Positions 25,431-35,603 of a DNA stretch of 64,000 bases are shown here, in pieces (within the stretch, counting starts at the first letter, position 1; every line of letters starts with the position of its first letter). The notes under the pieces were generated by a model. The model saw nothing but the letters and a program-made list of their open reading frames with translations, did no database searches and was not told where the DNA came from. Position numbers and translations under genes: made by a program. The DNA comes from Sphaerosporella brunnea (lineage: Eukaryota > Ascomycota > Pezizomycetes > Pezizales > Pyronemataceae): positions 85,152 through 149,151 of the forward strand of contig VXIS01000084.1 of NCBI GenBank assembly GCA_008704415.1. Direction: 5' to 3'.

Positions 25431-28400
25431 GTGTGTCTCTATTATGTTTTCCTCAAATGCTTTTCCTTTGTACTCTCCTGCCTCTTAAATCACGCCCGTC
25501 TGTGGGCACATGACGCCCAAGGGTAGATTTTGTATATAGCCACATGTCGTGGCCGCACGCGGCCAAATACGGTATTATTAAAACAAAAAACAATCAACGA
25601 AATCGTCGCGCTGCGGGGGAAAGGCCTCGATATCCACTGCCCTGCCTCACGTATGCTGGAGCCATAGCCTGATGCCATCGTTCACACGTGCCAACTGATG
25701 AAATCTTGGAGAATTCCAGCTCACAGCAGGAGATGAGCGGGCAGCACGGACAACTGCGTGCGGCAACATGACATAGTCGTTTTGTACGGCGTGTCTCACA
25801 TCGGGTGTTGAAGCCTACATTTCGGCTTCAGCAGCCCACATTCGGCTTCAGCAGTCCCGTAGCATTTCGCTGCTATGGGGGCGCTACAGCCATCTCAGAT
25901 CAGTTGGGTGACGTGACGTCCGTTCTATCGATGTCTCCAACGCTCACTCTCTGTAAAAACATTCTTGTAGCGAGTTCTGGTACGGACCTCAACCACGCAC
26001 AGCCAAGGATGCACCGGTGTCAGGATCCATCCAGCAGGTGGGGTCTGAACACGACCCGCTGTATCTCCCTGCTTTCAGCGTCGGGTTCAAGCCTATTGCG
26101 TTTCTTTTTCCGCATGGTATTGCAGGGCAGCAGAGCGCGTCAACTCAAATGCCTGAAGTGTGTATAAGCCGTTCACATGAGGGCGCGGGCTGTATTCCCC
26201 AGAATACGGATGCATCCACGCCTTCATTTTGATTCCCGAGATCTCGTTCTTGCCGTTAGTCAGCGGGACGGCACTCCGCTATGTCTTCCACCACCGAGCC
26301 GGTTGCGCCACGAAATGGTGGGCACTGGCGACAATAAACCGCGAAAAATGGAACCCATCCCAGCCCGAGGCCACAGAGCTTCTAGCAATCACCGGTCGCG
26401 TCAGCAGCCAGCTTGTTTGTTTGTTTCAATCATACATCGTACACAAGGACATCAGCCCAAGTGCAGCAGCCAGCCTGCGTCGTGGAAGCGCATCCTGCGT
26501 GTTTTCAAAGAGTGATATGCTGCCACGCCCAGCGTGAGAGTCGCCATTATCCGATGGCGGTGTTGCTGTAGACACCGCAAAACATCCGAGTTGGCCTCGC
26601 TGTGTGTGGCGAGCACAGTGCAGCGGACAAACCTTCTCCGGCGGCTTATGTAAGACTGGCACGACGCCTAGGGCGGCACTGCCACCGACAACGATGACCA
26701 GGTGTGGCGCGCAAAGTGGAGGTGATCACCAGTGGCGCCTCCCCCGCCCAGCTTTCGTCGCTTATTCGGAATACAATAACCGGCATACCTGCCGTACAAA
26801 TGTCCATCTCATGGTCCGGTAATGCAGTCCACCAGCATCCGAGGCGGCCCCGGCAGCGATGATGCCAACAGCGTGGTAGCCGGGTAGCTAGTGCGACGTC
26901 AGTAGCCAACCAGTCGGGAGTTCTAGCGTTCTTGAAAGCCCCGTACTGAAAGTCATCGGGGCAGGGGCGAGCAGTAGACATTCAAATAGCGAGTGATCAT
27001 TCACACTGGCCGCCCTTCGCTTACAATGAGGGCGAAGATTGTCCAAAAGCGGCGTTGAAACCACTGCATCAGATCACTAGGCGTACGCGTTCTGGGCTCG
27101 CTCGACTTCGAACTTGGGCCCCGGATCCACATCTTGTTCAACGACACCTGCTGCTATGTATTTACCGACGCTGCACAACTGAATGCTCACACACCACGCC
27201 CATCTGTTCCCGGCGGCTAACCATGTCCTCTCGGGCGACGGAGTTTGCGTCTGTGTTCATCCGCCAGCTTCATCGCGTTCTGGACCAAATCGCAAGGTAG
27301 CGGAACAGACCCTGCTAGAATCAGTCATCTTTCTGAAGCGAGTACACCCATTGCTTTGCAGCGACACTCCCTAAGAACCATTCTTCGCAGCGCGCTTCTC
27401 GCGCTGGGCCAACAACCCAGGCAACTCCACCAGACTGGCATCCCTCGATGCCTTCGGAAACATCAGACTAGAGCGTTTCACAGCCGAGACTGTTCGCCGC
27501 GCAGGTGGTTTATCAGAATAGCGTCGACCACTGCTAATAAACCGGCAATCGCTACGCACGGTGCACCAGGCGGTTGTGGACTCGTCGCTGGGCTTTGGAC
27601 GATTTCCATGTGGGACATGTGATGATTGGATTATTTCTCGGGCATAAAGGCGATCCCCGGCTGGTACGGTGAGGTAAGGCGCTAGAGACGAGATGCGACA
27701 CCGAGGGTATGTGTTGGGCATATTCGAGGGAGACACGCGGGATGGGGTGGATATCAGGTGCACTGCATTAGGGTCTTGCTGAATGCTGTGACAGAATAAA
27801 CATGGCAACGTCCAAAAGGTAGCCAGCTATCAAGATGTGGGGTATTTGAAGAGTTTGCCGTTTCATCTGGCGGCTCAACTGTCCAGTTGGGAACGGACGC
27901 TCGGTGATTCAAACAGCTGCTGACCACTGACGCCGAATGCTGTCGTCCATGCTCTGAACATCATGGTACCATCGCCTGTCGTTCCGAACACCCCATTTGT
28001 TTTGTCAGCCGGAATCATCACAATTATGCGGTCGGACGGGTACTACACATGAGGTTTCATCAGTATGCAAGGCTGCACACGACACTGCTGTCACAGATTC
28101 ACCCACCATCTACGTCGACCGATCAGCAGCGGCAGCGGCACCAAGCACGGTTGAGAGCTGCACCGCTGCGTTGGCTTCCCGCTCTACCAGCCAGTGTCTG
28201 ATCATTTTCGGGTTCAAACTAAGTCGAGGCATGGGTAGCAGCGGTGCTTTGTTGAGTGACATATTTCCTTTTCAGCCTCGGGGTCTTAGTCTTGGGTGGT
28301 GGTTTCTTTTGGGATGGAGGCGCTCGCAGTGGTAAGCGGGAATGCACTGCGTTCGACGCGAAATGCTAATATTGGCGACTGCAGTTTCGGATTCGTAGGA

Positions 28401-29673
28401 TGGGGAGGGATCGTCGTACGGGGTGGACCTTCATTATCCGTTGCGGGAGGCGGTTGGTACAGCCCGGGAGGCAGTGTTTGCTCCACGCAACCTCGCCGGC
28501 TCTGTTTCTTGCTTGCTCCTGTGTATAGGCTACTGGAATCGCCGCCGTGTCTGCTCTGCCCCGGCTTCCCCCCCGTTCTGTTACGGCTCTATCCTCGCTC
28601 CGGCCCCATAGTCACTTGGTACAGACGTGGGACGCATGTGTGTGGACGACTGTGCTGGTAGCTGTTGAGCAGTGGGCATCCCTCTATTCACGTGCAGTAG
28701 GTGGTGAGCTCTGATGGGTCCCCAGTGGCATTATACCGGCCCAAATCTCAACGGTGGTCAACAACCGCTGTTTCTGAGCAACTGTCATGTGATGCGGACG
28801 TTTGAGGCATGTGAGCGACCGTGTTGGTTGGTGCTCAGCAGCGGGCGCCGCTTGGCTGACGTTTGGGATGCGAGTGGAAGGTGGGTGTTTGCTTGCCGGT
28901 CCCCAGCAGGGGTGCCGATAGACGGGCCGGCCCGCGGGGCAAAGCGGGCCCCACAAAGTAGGCCGGGCTGGGGCGCGTATCGCGCTTGTCGGATAGGCTC
29001 CGGGCGACGTTTTCAATGCCTGGATGCCTGACAGGCGTCTTTGTGTGCCGGTTGTGCCGCTTGTGCCGGTATGTTGATCATGCCGGGCAATCTCGGAACG
29101 CACTAAGTGGTTGAAACCCCGGCATCCCAGGCCGGTTATGGTTTTCCGGGACACTGGGTATGGGTTTCTGTGTGCCGTGCCGTTTCCGTGGTCGACAAGG
29201 ATGTATTCATGTTGCGGTCTCACATCCGGAAGGAAATTTTCGCAAGGAATACCCGGCTGACTGCTGAATTTGGCCTGGTGAGCTCGTATCTTGACGTAGG
29301 GGTCGGAATATTTCGAGGTGTTAGAGGGATTCAGCTACTCGAAAAACGAGAGTTGGGGGAAGGTTTTGGGGGGTTTTAGTGGGTTTAATCCATGCCACCG
29401 GTTGAATTGTGCGCGTCGAATTTCGTCATCGCGGTTTCCCCAATCCAAAAAGTTAGGGGAAACGGCCTAGCTGTTTGGATTTCCTTAGTTACAGTCTATT
29501 GGGGGAACTCGATTTTGGCTTAGCGACTGCCTGTGGGACGGGGATAGCCCTGCTGAGTAACTGGCGTCCCTGGGCACATGCAGACAGTTTTTTTCATCGA
29601 TTGACTACAGTCATCACTTCCTATCGACACCTTTCTATCAAACCTTCCTATCAAACCCCCCTATCAAGCGAAC
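25431..29673. other. intergenic, no firmly supported gene
   Basis: No gene I can support. At about 26229-26537 (+) a frame contains IVHKDISPSA, faintly like a kinase HRDIS loop, but the flanks do not read as a kinase and I do not call it. Two direct copies of a CATTCGGCTTCAGCAG-like 16-mer lie near 25820-25855. GC-rich sequence with GGGCCGGCCCGCGGGGC near 28920-28965 is unexplained. The last 90 bases (29585-29673) are pyrimidine-rich with three CCTATCAA motifs and look like the promoter and leader of the small repeat gene that follows. Confidence 0.35.
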
Positions 29674-30015
29674 ATGCAGAACAACGACTACTACTACAAC
29701 CAGCAGCAAAACAGCTACTCCGGTGTCCCTTTTGGCGGTCATGGAGTGCCGAGGCAGGGCTGGATGCTGTCGGGAGGTAGCGGATATGGCCCGGCGCCGA
29801 GCCCAGGCGGGATGCTGTCTAAAGGTGACGTATATGGCGGGGCGCCGAGCCAGGGCAGGATGCTGTCTGGAGGTGGCGGATATGGCTGGGCGCTGAGCCA
29901 GGGCAATCGCTGTCTGGAGGTGGCGGATATGGCGGGGCGCCGAGCCAGGGTGGGATGCTGTCGGGAGGTCGGTGCGGCGATGGCGGGGTACTGCGCGAGG
30001 GCGGGATGCGGTTGA
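29674..30015 (+). CDS. small Gly-rich tandem-repeat protein, probably frameshifted
   Basis: ATG at 29674 (GCGAACATGCAG) follows a CT-rich leader with repeated CTATCAAAC, the usual look of a fungal transcription start. The protein opens MQNNDYYYNQQQNSYSG and then enters 16-residue repeats of the form GGMLSGGGGYGGAPSQ, encoded by 48-bp DNA repeats. There is no signal peptide or membrane segment. In the fourth repeat a short deletion (GGCAATCGCTG where others read GGCAGGATGCTG) moves the frame, so the last 38 residues become unrelated Arg/Ala/Cys-rich sequence ending at 30015. More repeat DNA follows beyond the stop. I do not recognise a family. It could be a structural low-complexity protein or a recent pseudogene of one. 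Confidence 0.45.
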   Translation: MQNNDYYYNQQQNSYSGVPFGGHGVPRQGWMLSGGSGYGPAPSPGGMLSKGDVYGGAPSQGRMLSGGGGYGWALSQGNRCLEVADMAGRRARVGCCREVGAAMAGYCARAGCG

Positions 30016-30070
30016 GAGGTTGAGCCGGATATGGGGGACCATCCAACTAGGGCGGGATGCATTAGGGAGC
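29756..30070. repeat. 48-bp tandem repeat array
   Basis: About six and a half copies of a 48-bp unit with core GGATGCTGTC...GGTGGCGGATATGG...GCGCCGAGCCAG. The first three are close to each other, the fourth is shorter by a base or so, and the fifth to seventh are increasingly diverged. The array lies inside and just beyond the small Gly-rich gene. It is a good candidate for copy-number polymorphism. Confidence 0.75.
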
Positions 30071-30390
30071 CGGAGGCATGAGCCGCGATTGGGTAAGTAT
30101 TTGTGGTAGAAAAATGAAGAATAAATCATGATGTGAGATTCTGATTGTTGGTGAACGTCAAGGTCTCAGGATCCACAATTCTTCCGTCAATGGATGAAGT
30201 GCTACTGTCTGTGAGCTCACACCCTTCGTCACCCCCGCGTACCTCCTCCCCGCGTCTCTCTTCCCCACCACTCCCCCCTTAGAGCTCTTCAATAGGGGCG
30301 CTCCCATCGTCTTCAAGTACTCCGGAGCCCACGTCATCTGGTCTAATTCTTCCACAGGCATCCGAGCCTCCGAAAAAATTCTCGAAGTGA

Positions 30391-30666
30391 AAGGATAATC
30401 GAAAGCTCATCTTGGTCAAGCTCTGTGTTGCGCATCAAGCGGACTACTTTCAGGGCCAAAAGGGGACTTTCTGGAACAAAATCTCAGAATTGCTCGAGCA
30501 AGATCGTGGAATTATTCTCAAAGACACGCGGTCTACCATGATTGATCTTGTGGACATCCGCAAACAGGAGGTTGAGAGATTTACTACCGGTGACCAAATG
30601 TCTGGCAATGTTCAGGAGGAGTCAGAGCTCACTCAAAATGCGGATCTCTGGATTGAACGCCTGGAG
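30391..30666 (+). pseudogene. 5' part of a transposon-associated coding sequence, split by the hAT insertion
   Basis: An open frame after a TGA at 30388 encodes VKLCVAHQADYFQGQKGTFW, then NKISELLEQDRG, and later ELTQNADLWIERLE. The FW-x-KI-x-LL layout resembles Myb/SANT-like or trihelix-type DNA-binding segments encoded by fungal transposons (inference). It stops exactly where the hAT element begins, because the inverted repeat starts with TAG. The frame resumes at 33871 after the 8-bp target duplication, so the two pieces were one coding sequence before the insertion. No start codon is evident and the TGA at 30388 suggests it was already decayed. It may be the accessory gene of the PIF/Harbinger relic at 35.5-36.6 kb. 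Confidence 0.5.
30659..30666. repeat. target site duplication of hAT, left copy
   Basis: GCCTGGAG, 8 bp, identical to 33863-33870. Eight-base duplications are the signature of hAT insertion. Confidence 0.95.
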
Positions 30667-30684
30667 TAGTGTTGGGCATGATCT
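30667..30684 (+). repeat. hAT terminal inverted repeat, left
   Basis: TAGTGTTGGGCATGATCT, 18 bp, the exact reverse complement of 33845-33862. Similarity ends after these 18 bases. Confidence 0.95.
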
Positions 30685-30918
30685 CGCTTCACGTTCAGTT
30701 CACATCAGCAATTTCACAATGCGAACGCAATCTAGATTATGATTTTTGACTTAGAAAATTTCGCCCCGAAAATAACCTTTGCCGCCCGCCGGGTGAGCGA
30801 GTCCCCCCTTTCCACCACAACCGCCGACTCAAAAATAACAAAAAAAACAGACGCTTTTCGCTATTCGCTTTTCATGGTTTTCCAATGATCCCCCGCTTTA
30901 CCGCGCCACTGGACATCC

Positions 30919-33521
30919 TTAAAGCTCCAGTTCTTGATCGGGTTCGCTGGATAGTTCGCTGGTTGCTTGGTGAAGGTACTCGGCCAAAAGTAAGGACTCA
31001 TCATCTCCTTCGCTGCTAGGTGAATCTTCCTCAAGCTTGCGACGGTTGTACTCTTCCTTCTCTTCCTTTGTTACCTCGGGCATGTGCAGCCAATAGCGAA
31101 GGCACATGATAATGTTTGCTGTGTGTGTAGCTAGCCGGTTCCTCTTCTTGGTGATTAAATCCCCGGCCCGGGAAAAAACACGTTCTGAAGGGACCGATGA
31201 ACCCGGGATCGCAAGGTAATCTCGTGCAACCTTTGCAAGATGTGGGTAAAGATGTTCATTCTCATCCCACCAGCGTATGATGTCCGTATTCTTAGCCACA
31301 CGCGGGGCTTTTAAGTACCTGTCAAACTCCGCCTGCCAGACAGATGCCGGTGACGCGAGAAGGGGTTGCTGCATATCTCCTTGCGAATACTCTTCGTGCG
31401 ATGCGAAAATCAAGGCATCCCTGGTGGATAGAGTCTCCACAATGTTGCTCGATTCCGGGTCCTGAGTAGTAGGTTGGACACCAGAGGCAAAATAGCGCCG
31501 AAGAATTTGCAGGGCAGCCGTCTTTGCTTTCTTGATGTCTACGCTCCTCCAACCAAGTTGCTCTAGAGTTTTTATTTTAAAGCGTGGGTCTAGCATCGTT
31601 GCCATTCGTGGTGCGGTGATTTCATCTGTCTTGAGATGGTACTCGTTCAATTTTTTCCAGCCATACTGACAGGCAGATTCAAGGGTTTCGTTTTCCTCGT
31701 CCGCACCAGGACCAAATCTCGCAGTTGCAGCCCGTAACTCCGTTGCAAGAACCCAATATTCAGGCAACTGAACTGAAAGCGTAGGGTAGGAGTCTCCGGA
31801 CACTAGGGTCGTTGGGTTTTTGTAAATCTCTAGGACTTCGTTTAAGATCCCGAGCCACTTCCAGTCAAAGTCGTCTAAAATGAGATTGCATTTATAGAGA
31901 GCCTTTTCACGGTTGCACAGAAAATCCACTGCTGGTCTATTTTCGATGAGCCGCTTGATCATATCATGGGTGGAGTTCCATCTGGTTCGAACGTCCAGAA
32001 TGAGCTTCAACGTTGGAAGACCCATGGCACGCTGCCGATCTTTAAGTGCTTCCGAGAGTAGATTGGATTTCCGAATTTTAGAGATGATTTTACGGGCAAC
32101 CCGAAAGATTTTGGCTACTGCAGCTTCCCCTACAGCCTCCATATCGAAGTCCTGTTGGTCATCGTGGAGCTGCTGGGGATTACTAGCCTCCCAAGTCTCA
32201 TCTTTACTCAGCGCGTCCTCATCGATAGGATCCAAATCACGGTCGATCTCCTCCATTACATCCTGAGCGGAAAGATTGATTGCGTGAGCCATACAGCGCA
32301 CGGTGCAGTGCTGTATGGAAAAAGACTGCATGCGACCAGACTGTTCGAGATTGCGGAAAGCGGCAAGATTGGACGATGCGTTGTCGGCGGTGATGGCGCG
32401 GATATGATTATTGATGCCAAGCTCTTCGAGGCATTCAAGGATCGTGTTGGACAACGCTTCTGCATCATGCGAGCCGCGCATAGGCTTGAAGGTTAAAAGA
32501 ACAGAGCGTAAGACTGTTGGTTGGCTGCCAATGCGGGATGCGTAGTGGCCAGTGATCGCAAGGTAGCCTGCCTGCGCAATAGAGGTCCACGCATCAAGCG
32601 TGAGGCTGATCATCCCACCAGTCCTGACATGTCGAGCCAATTCAATTTTAAGCTCTTCGTGCTTCGTGTGAAAGAGTGCAACAAGGTCACGGCTTAGTGT
32701 CCGCCGAGAAATAAGACACTCCTTGACGGACGGATTGAGGTATTCCAGGAGCTCACGGAAGTGCGGATTATCAACCATACTCTCGGGGGAGTTGCTGGAA
32801 AGTATAAACTGCACCAGCAAGGTGCGGAACATTTTTTTCTTGATTGGAGAATCCAGGCGCCGTATTTTGGAAGGTCTGCTGTCCAAATCGTCATCAAAGC
32901 AAGAGGCGCTGCCCCGCTTGTTGGTGGGGCGCTGTCCTCTTCTCTGGAAGAGATACTCTTCTTCTCCATAGGACCGGGGAAGTTCTGGATGGACCGCTTT
33001 CATGTGCTGATGCATGCAAGAATTTGTTTTGCACTTCGCCTTGATTGACCAACCACCTGAACAGTTTTAGTGAGACAAACCACTCGGGACTGCAGCATTT
33101 TGTGGGAATTCCTACCTGGAATGTTGTCTGCGCCACGGATAGGCTCCACTCCAGCGGGCTTGTCAAAACAGTGAGTACAGTAGAAGATATGCCGCTCAGA
33201 TTTACTTGATTCAATCCGCAATAGAAGCTTGCGGTCATAGAGATAGGTCCCATATTCAACCTTTCCCTTGCCAGTGCGTGTCTTGGACCCGAGTCGTCCA
33301 AAGGCATTCCTTACCGGAGTCAGTATTTTTTCGGCGGGCAGGAGGGCGGTCAGTCGGTCATAGTGGCCAGCAAGACTATCAATATACGCTTGTTTAGTTG
33401 TATAATCCAGCGTGACCAATAGCTCTGACACTTCCAAGGTGGGGAGTGGCTCAGGCTGAGGATCGGGCTGCAATGCCGGGATAGGGAAGAGCGACGGATC
33501 GATAGCAGTATTGACCGACAT
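30919..33521 (-). CDS. hAT transposase with BED zinc finger, two exons
   Basis: Cuts and joins the element's DNA in the nucleus. Exon 1 runs 33521-33116 and exon 2 runs 33056-30919. The 59-bp intron 33115-33057 has GTAGGA at its start, a CTAAAAC branch-like site and TTCAG at its end. Splicing keeps frame and gives 847 residues. It also builds the BED finger: C115-x2-C118 from exon 1 and H153/H158 from exon 2 (CMHQHMKAVH). The catalytic core follows with TLDAWTSIAQAGY (D290), ITADNASSN (D360) and RCMAHAINL (the hAT Cx2H motif, C390/H393), then TRWNSTHDMI. Near residue 785 is the C-terminal dimerisation region with IPGSSVPSERVFSRAG and KKRNRLAT. An acidic tail ends the protein. The alternative start at M150 would lose the finger, so the exon 1 ATG is preferred. 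Confidence 0.92.
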
Positions 33522-33844
33522 TTTTTCAATGCAGACTCGGCGTTGGAAGACTCGGCGGTGACTTTGTCTAACTACCAGTCATTGTCGGGGATTTTGCAGC
33601 CTTTTATTACTTGTGCAGACGATAGTTCGCACACTGAGCTACACTGATTGTCACCGTGTTGCTTTCCCAGTGAGAGCGGTCACAATACTGCTATTTACTG
33701 CTATTTTGTCAGTGTCTGCCTGCAGCCATAGGTAGACTCGCCGGCGAAAGCTTAAAACTCTTATCTGACTTCAACTCATAAATTATTTGCGTATAATTCA
33801 CCTAAGAACTCAGATCACAAATTTACAAGTTGCTGAAGCTTCAC

Positions 33845-33862
33845 AGATCATGCCCAACACTA
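33845..33862 (-). repeat. hAT terminal inverted repeat, right
   Basis: AGATCATGCCCAACACTA, the exact reverse complement of the left repeat at 30667-30684. Confidence 0.95.
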
Positions 33863-33870
33863 GCCTGGAG
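33863..33870. repeat. target site duplication of hAT, right copy
   Basis: GCCTGGAG, identical to 30659-30666. Confidence 0.95.
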
Positions 33871-34194
33871 GAAGTTGAGCGACAGAAGGAAGAGCGTAAA
33901 AAAACCGCGGAGGAGCTAGAAAGGGAAAACAATGACGCAACGGAGCCACGACGAAATATGCTGGTTGCTTGGTGTGAGAAATATAAGAAGAAAACAGGGG
34001 GAGACAAGCGAAGTTGGACTGAAGCGGAGGATGAAGGGGAGTGTAACGGAGAGGGTCGAGAACAGACTGGAGGGGCCCAAGGTACTCGCGTACAGAGGGG
34101 ACAAGAACGAGAGCGGGAACAAGATCTCAAGGCAGGACAACAGGCGCGACGCGCACAGTCAGGGCTCAGATTGGAACGAAAGTACTCAGATTGA
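33871..34194 (+). pseudogene. 3' continuation of the coding sequence split by hAT
   Basis: Directly after the duplicated 8 bp the frame of 30391-30666 continues as EVERQKEERKKTAEELEREN, a charged helix that fits the end of the left piece (WIERLE). It then runs into Gly/Glu/Arg-rich, lower-quality sequence and stops at 34194. A second frame over 33932-34249 is equally open, so a frameshift may lie near 33960. The piece demonstrates that the hAT element landed inside a coding sequence. Confidence 0.45.
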
Positions 34195-34410
34195 CATACG
34201 AAGGTTCAGTAAGGAGGAAAGGAAAACCAACAACAAAGCGGAAGCGTAGGCCCCTTATGGCAATCACGTGACTGCGGTGTGCCGCGCCACGTGGTAGCCG
34301 AACATAACCTTGGCTCGGAGGCACCCCACCGAGCCTCCCTACAGAGCCTCATCACCACAACACAAACAACCCCCACTTCCAAACCTCACCACGTGACAAC
34401 CATCCACGGG

Positions 34411-35050
34411 ATGGTAAATCTGAAAACAGCAAATGAATCAGCATCCTTTGAAGTCCTAGATCTGAGAGTTCCAGCCGATTTCACGGAGAGTAAAAGCCGT
34501 TAGCTTGGTCGGAAAACTCGCGCCGTGACAGCGAGGGCCATGATAATAAGGAAGCGCGGCAAGGGAAGAGGAGCCCGGGAGGGTATAAGGGAAAGAGTGG
34601 GGAGCCCAAGGGGAAGAGCCGGGAGCATAAGGAATGGTAAATTTGAGCCTTCAGACAAGGACGTGGCGGAAGCCTTTAAACAGACACAGAAAACGAAGCA
34701 CGTCGCAGTACCTGAAATTGGTGATACACCTGCAGAACGAGCCACGAACTCTCCGGTGTCAGGTTTGAATGGCTTCCTCTCCGGTATGCAAAACATGCTG
34801 GAGAAAACAATAAGCCGTGGGGATGGAATGGAGCAGGAGTTGGAAAAATTTAAGAAGGAGGTAATCGGAGCTATTAAGGAAGCAAGAGAAGCTCAAAGAC
34901 TGACGCGTGAGGAGGACCGGGCAGAGCGGTCTAGGGAGCGTGAGGAGGATAGAGCAGAGCGGGCTAAAGAGCGTGAGCAGGACCAGGCAGAGCGGGCTAA
35001 GGATTGAGCAGAGAACCAGGCCGCCTTTGTCGCAATTCTTGTGAAATTGA
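34411..35050 (+). pseudogene. coiled-coil open frame with RAER repeats, transposon-associated
   Basis: A short frame from ATG 34411 (MVNLKTANESASFEVLDLRV) stops near 34501. A second, from about 34525, encodes a basic start, then SGLNGFLSGMQNMLEKTISR, FKKEVIGAIKEAREAQRLT and three 11-residue charged repeats of the type REEDRAERAKE (34907-35004), ending at a TGA near 35005. The reading continues in frame as AENQAAFVAILVKLNELRED to about 35050. The charged repeats predict a long helix. This is probably the C-terminal half of the same decayed gene as 30391-34194, or of a related accessory gene. Function is unknown. Three CACGTG palindromes lie just upstream between 34264 and 34396. Confidence 0.4.
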
Positions 35051-35495
35051 ATGAGCTGCGTGAGGACAAGAACTCGTATGCAAGATTGGGGGTAAATCTT
35101 TGTATCTAGTCTACATAGCCAAATACTGCTTCACCGTAGGTGGTCTACACTGGAACTGGACGCTCGTTTGACCCCCGTTAACACAAGTGTGAATATAGCG
35201 AAAAAACACCACTACCATAAACTATGCTGCTACCGGAAAGAGTCCAACCTTTAAGTTGTACTTGAGCCCATTAAAACTCCACAGCATCCTTGTTTTTCCA
35301 AATCCATGCTCTTCCCTACTCGACGGAAGCTTAAGTATCCGGACACTCAGAAACCCTGTCCGACCACCCCAACTGTGCAATGAAAAATCGATTTCTTCAC
35401 TCTCTTTTACCCAAAAAATCTGTTCTTGAGCTCAACTTTAGGCCGAGAGCCCCCTGAGCATTTGGGCACAAAGAAGTGGACATTTCGCCTTTTGT
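35051..35495. other. non-coding spacer between convergent relics
   Basis: No gene seen. The stretch separates the plus-strand coiled-coil relic from the minus-strand Harbinger transposase relic. It contains the left arm (35308-35357) of an inverted repeat. Confidence 0.5.
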
Positions 35496-35603
35496 TCACG
35501 AGATTATCCTCGGTGTAGCTTTTTTGGTGGGGCGCGCGTGGGCTAGGGTTTCTGTCCCCATGGTGTCCGGATACTTATGAATCCGTCGAGTAATGGGAAG
35601 AGC
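35308..35603. repeat. fold-back repeat: about 50-bp arms around a 187-bp spacer
   Basis: The left arm 35308-35357 and the right arm 35545-35603 are inverted copies. Shared blocks in order are GCTCTTCCC, TACTCGACGGA, TAAGTATCCGGACAC and CAGAAACCCT, with a few mismatches and an 8-base gap. The right arm is also coding sequence of the Harbinger relic (the segment translated PITRRIHKYPDTMG), so the protein's C-terminus is replaced here. The arms could be a MITE, since GTGTCCGGATACTT resembles Tc1/mariner ends, or an inverted duplication of the transposase end. I see no clear target duplication. Confidence 0.6.

Larger units (their letters stand above)
30667..33862 (-). mobile_element. complete autonomous-looking hAT transposon (3,196 bp)
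   Basis: The element is bounded by perfect 18-bp inverted repeats and a perfect 8-bp duplication. It carries one transposase gene on the minus strand that is intact once a 59-bp intron is removed. About 250 bp separates the transposase stop from the left end and 320 bp separates its start from the right end. Perfect ends, perfect duplication and an undamaged gene indicate a recent insertion that could still be mobile. It disrupts an older coding sequence (30391-30666 and 33871 onward). Confidence 0.95.

Noticed and set aside
26229..26537. Possible kinase loop (IVHKDISPSA)
   Set aside because: Single short motif; no ATP-binding, DFG-like or C-lobe segments around it.
32155..32496. Open frames opposite the hAT transposase
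   Set aside because: Antisense shadows of a conserved transposase gene.
34264..34396. Three CACGTG palindromes as a regulated promoter
   Set aside because: Suggestive spacing, but the downstream frame is broken and no transcript start is visible.
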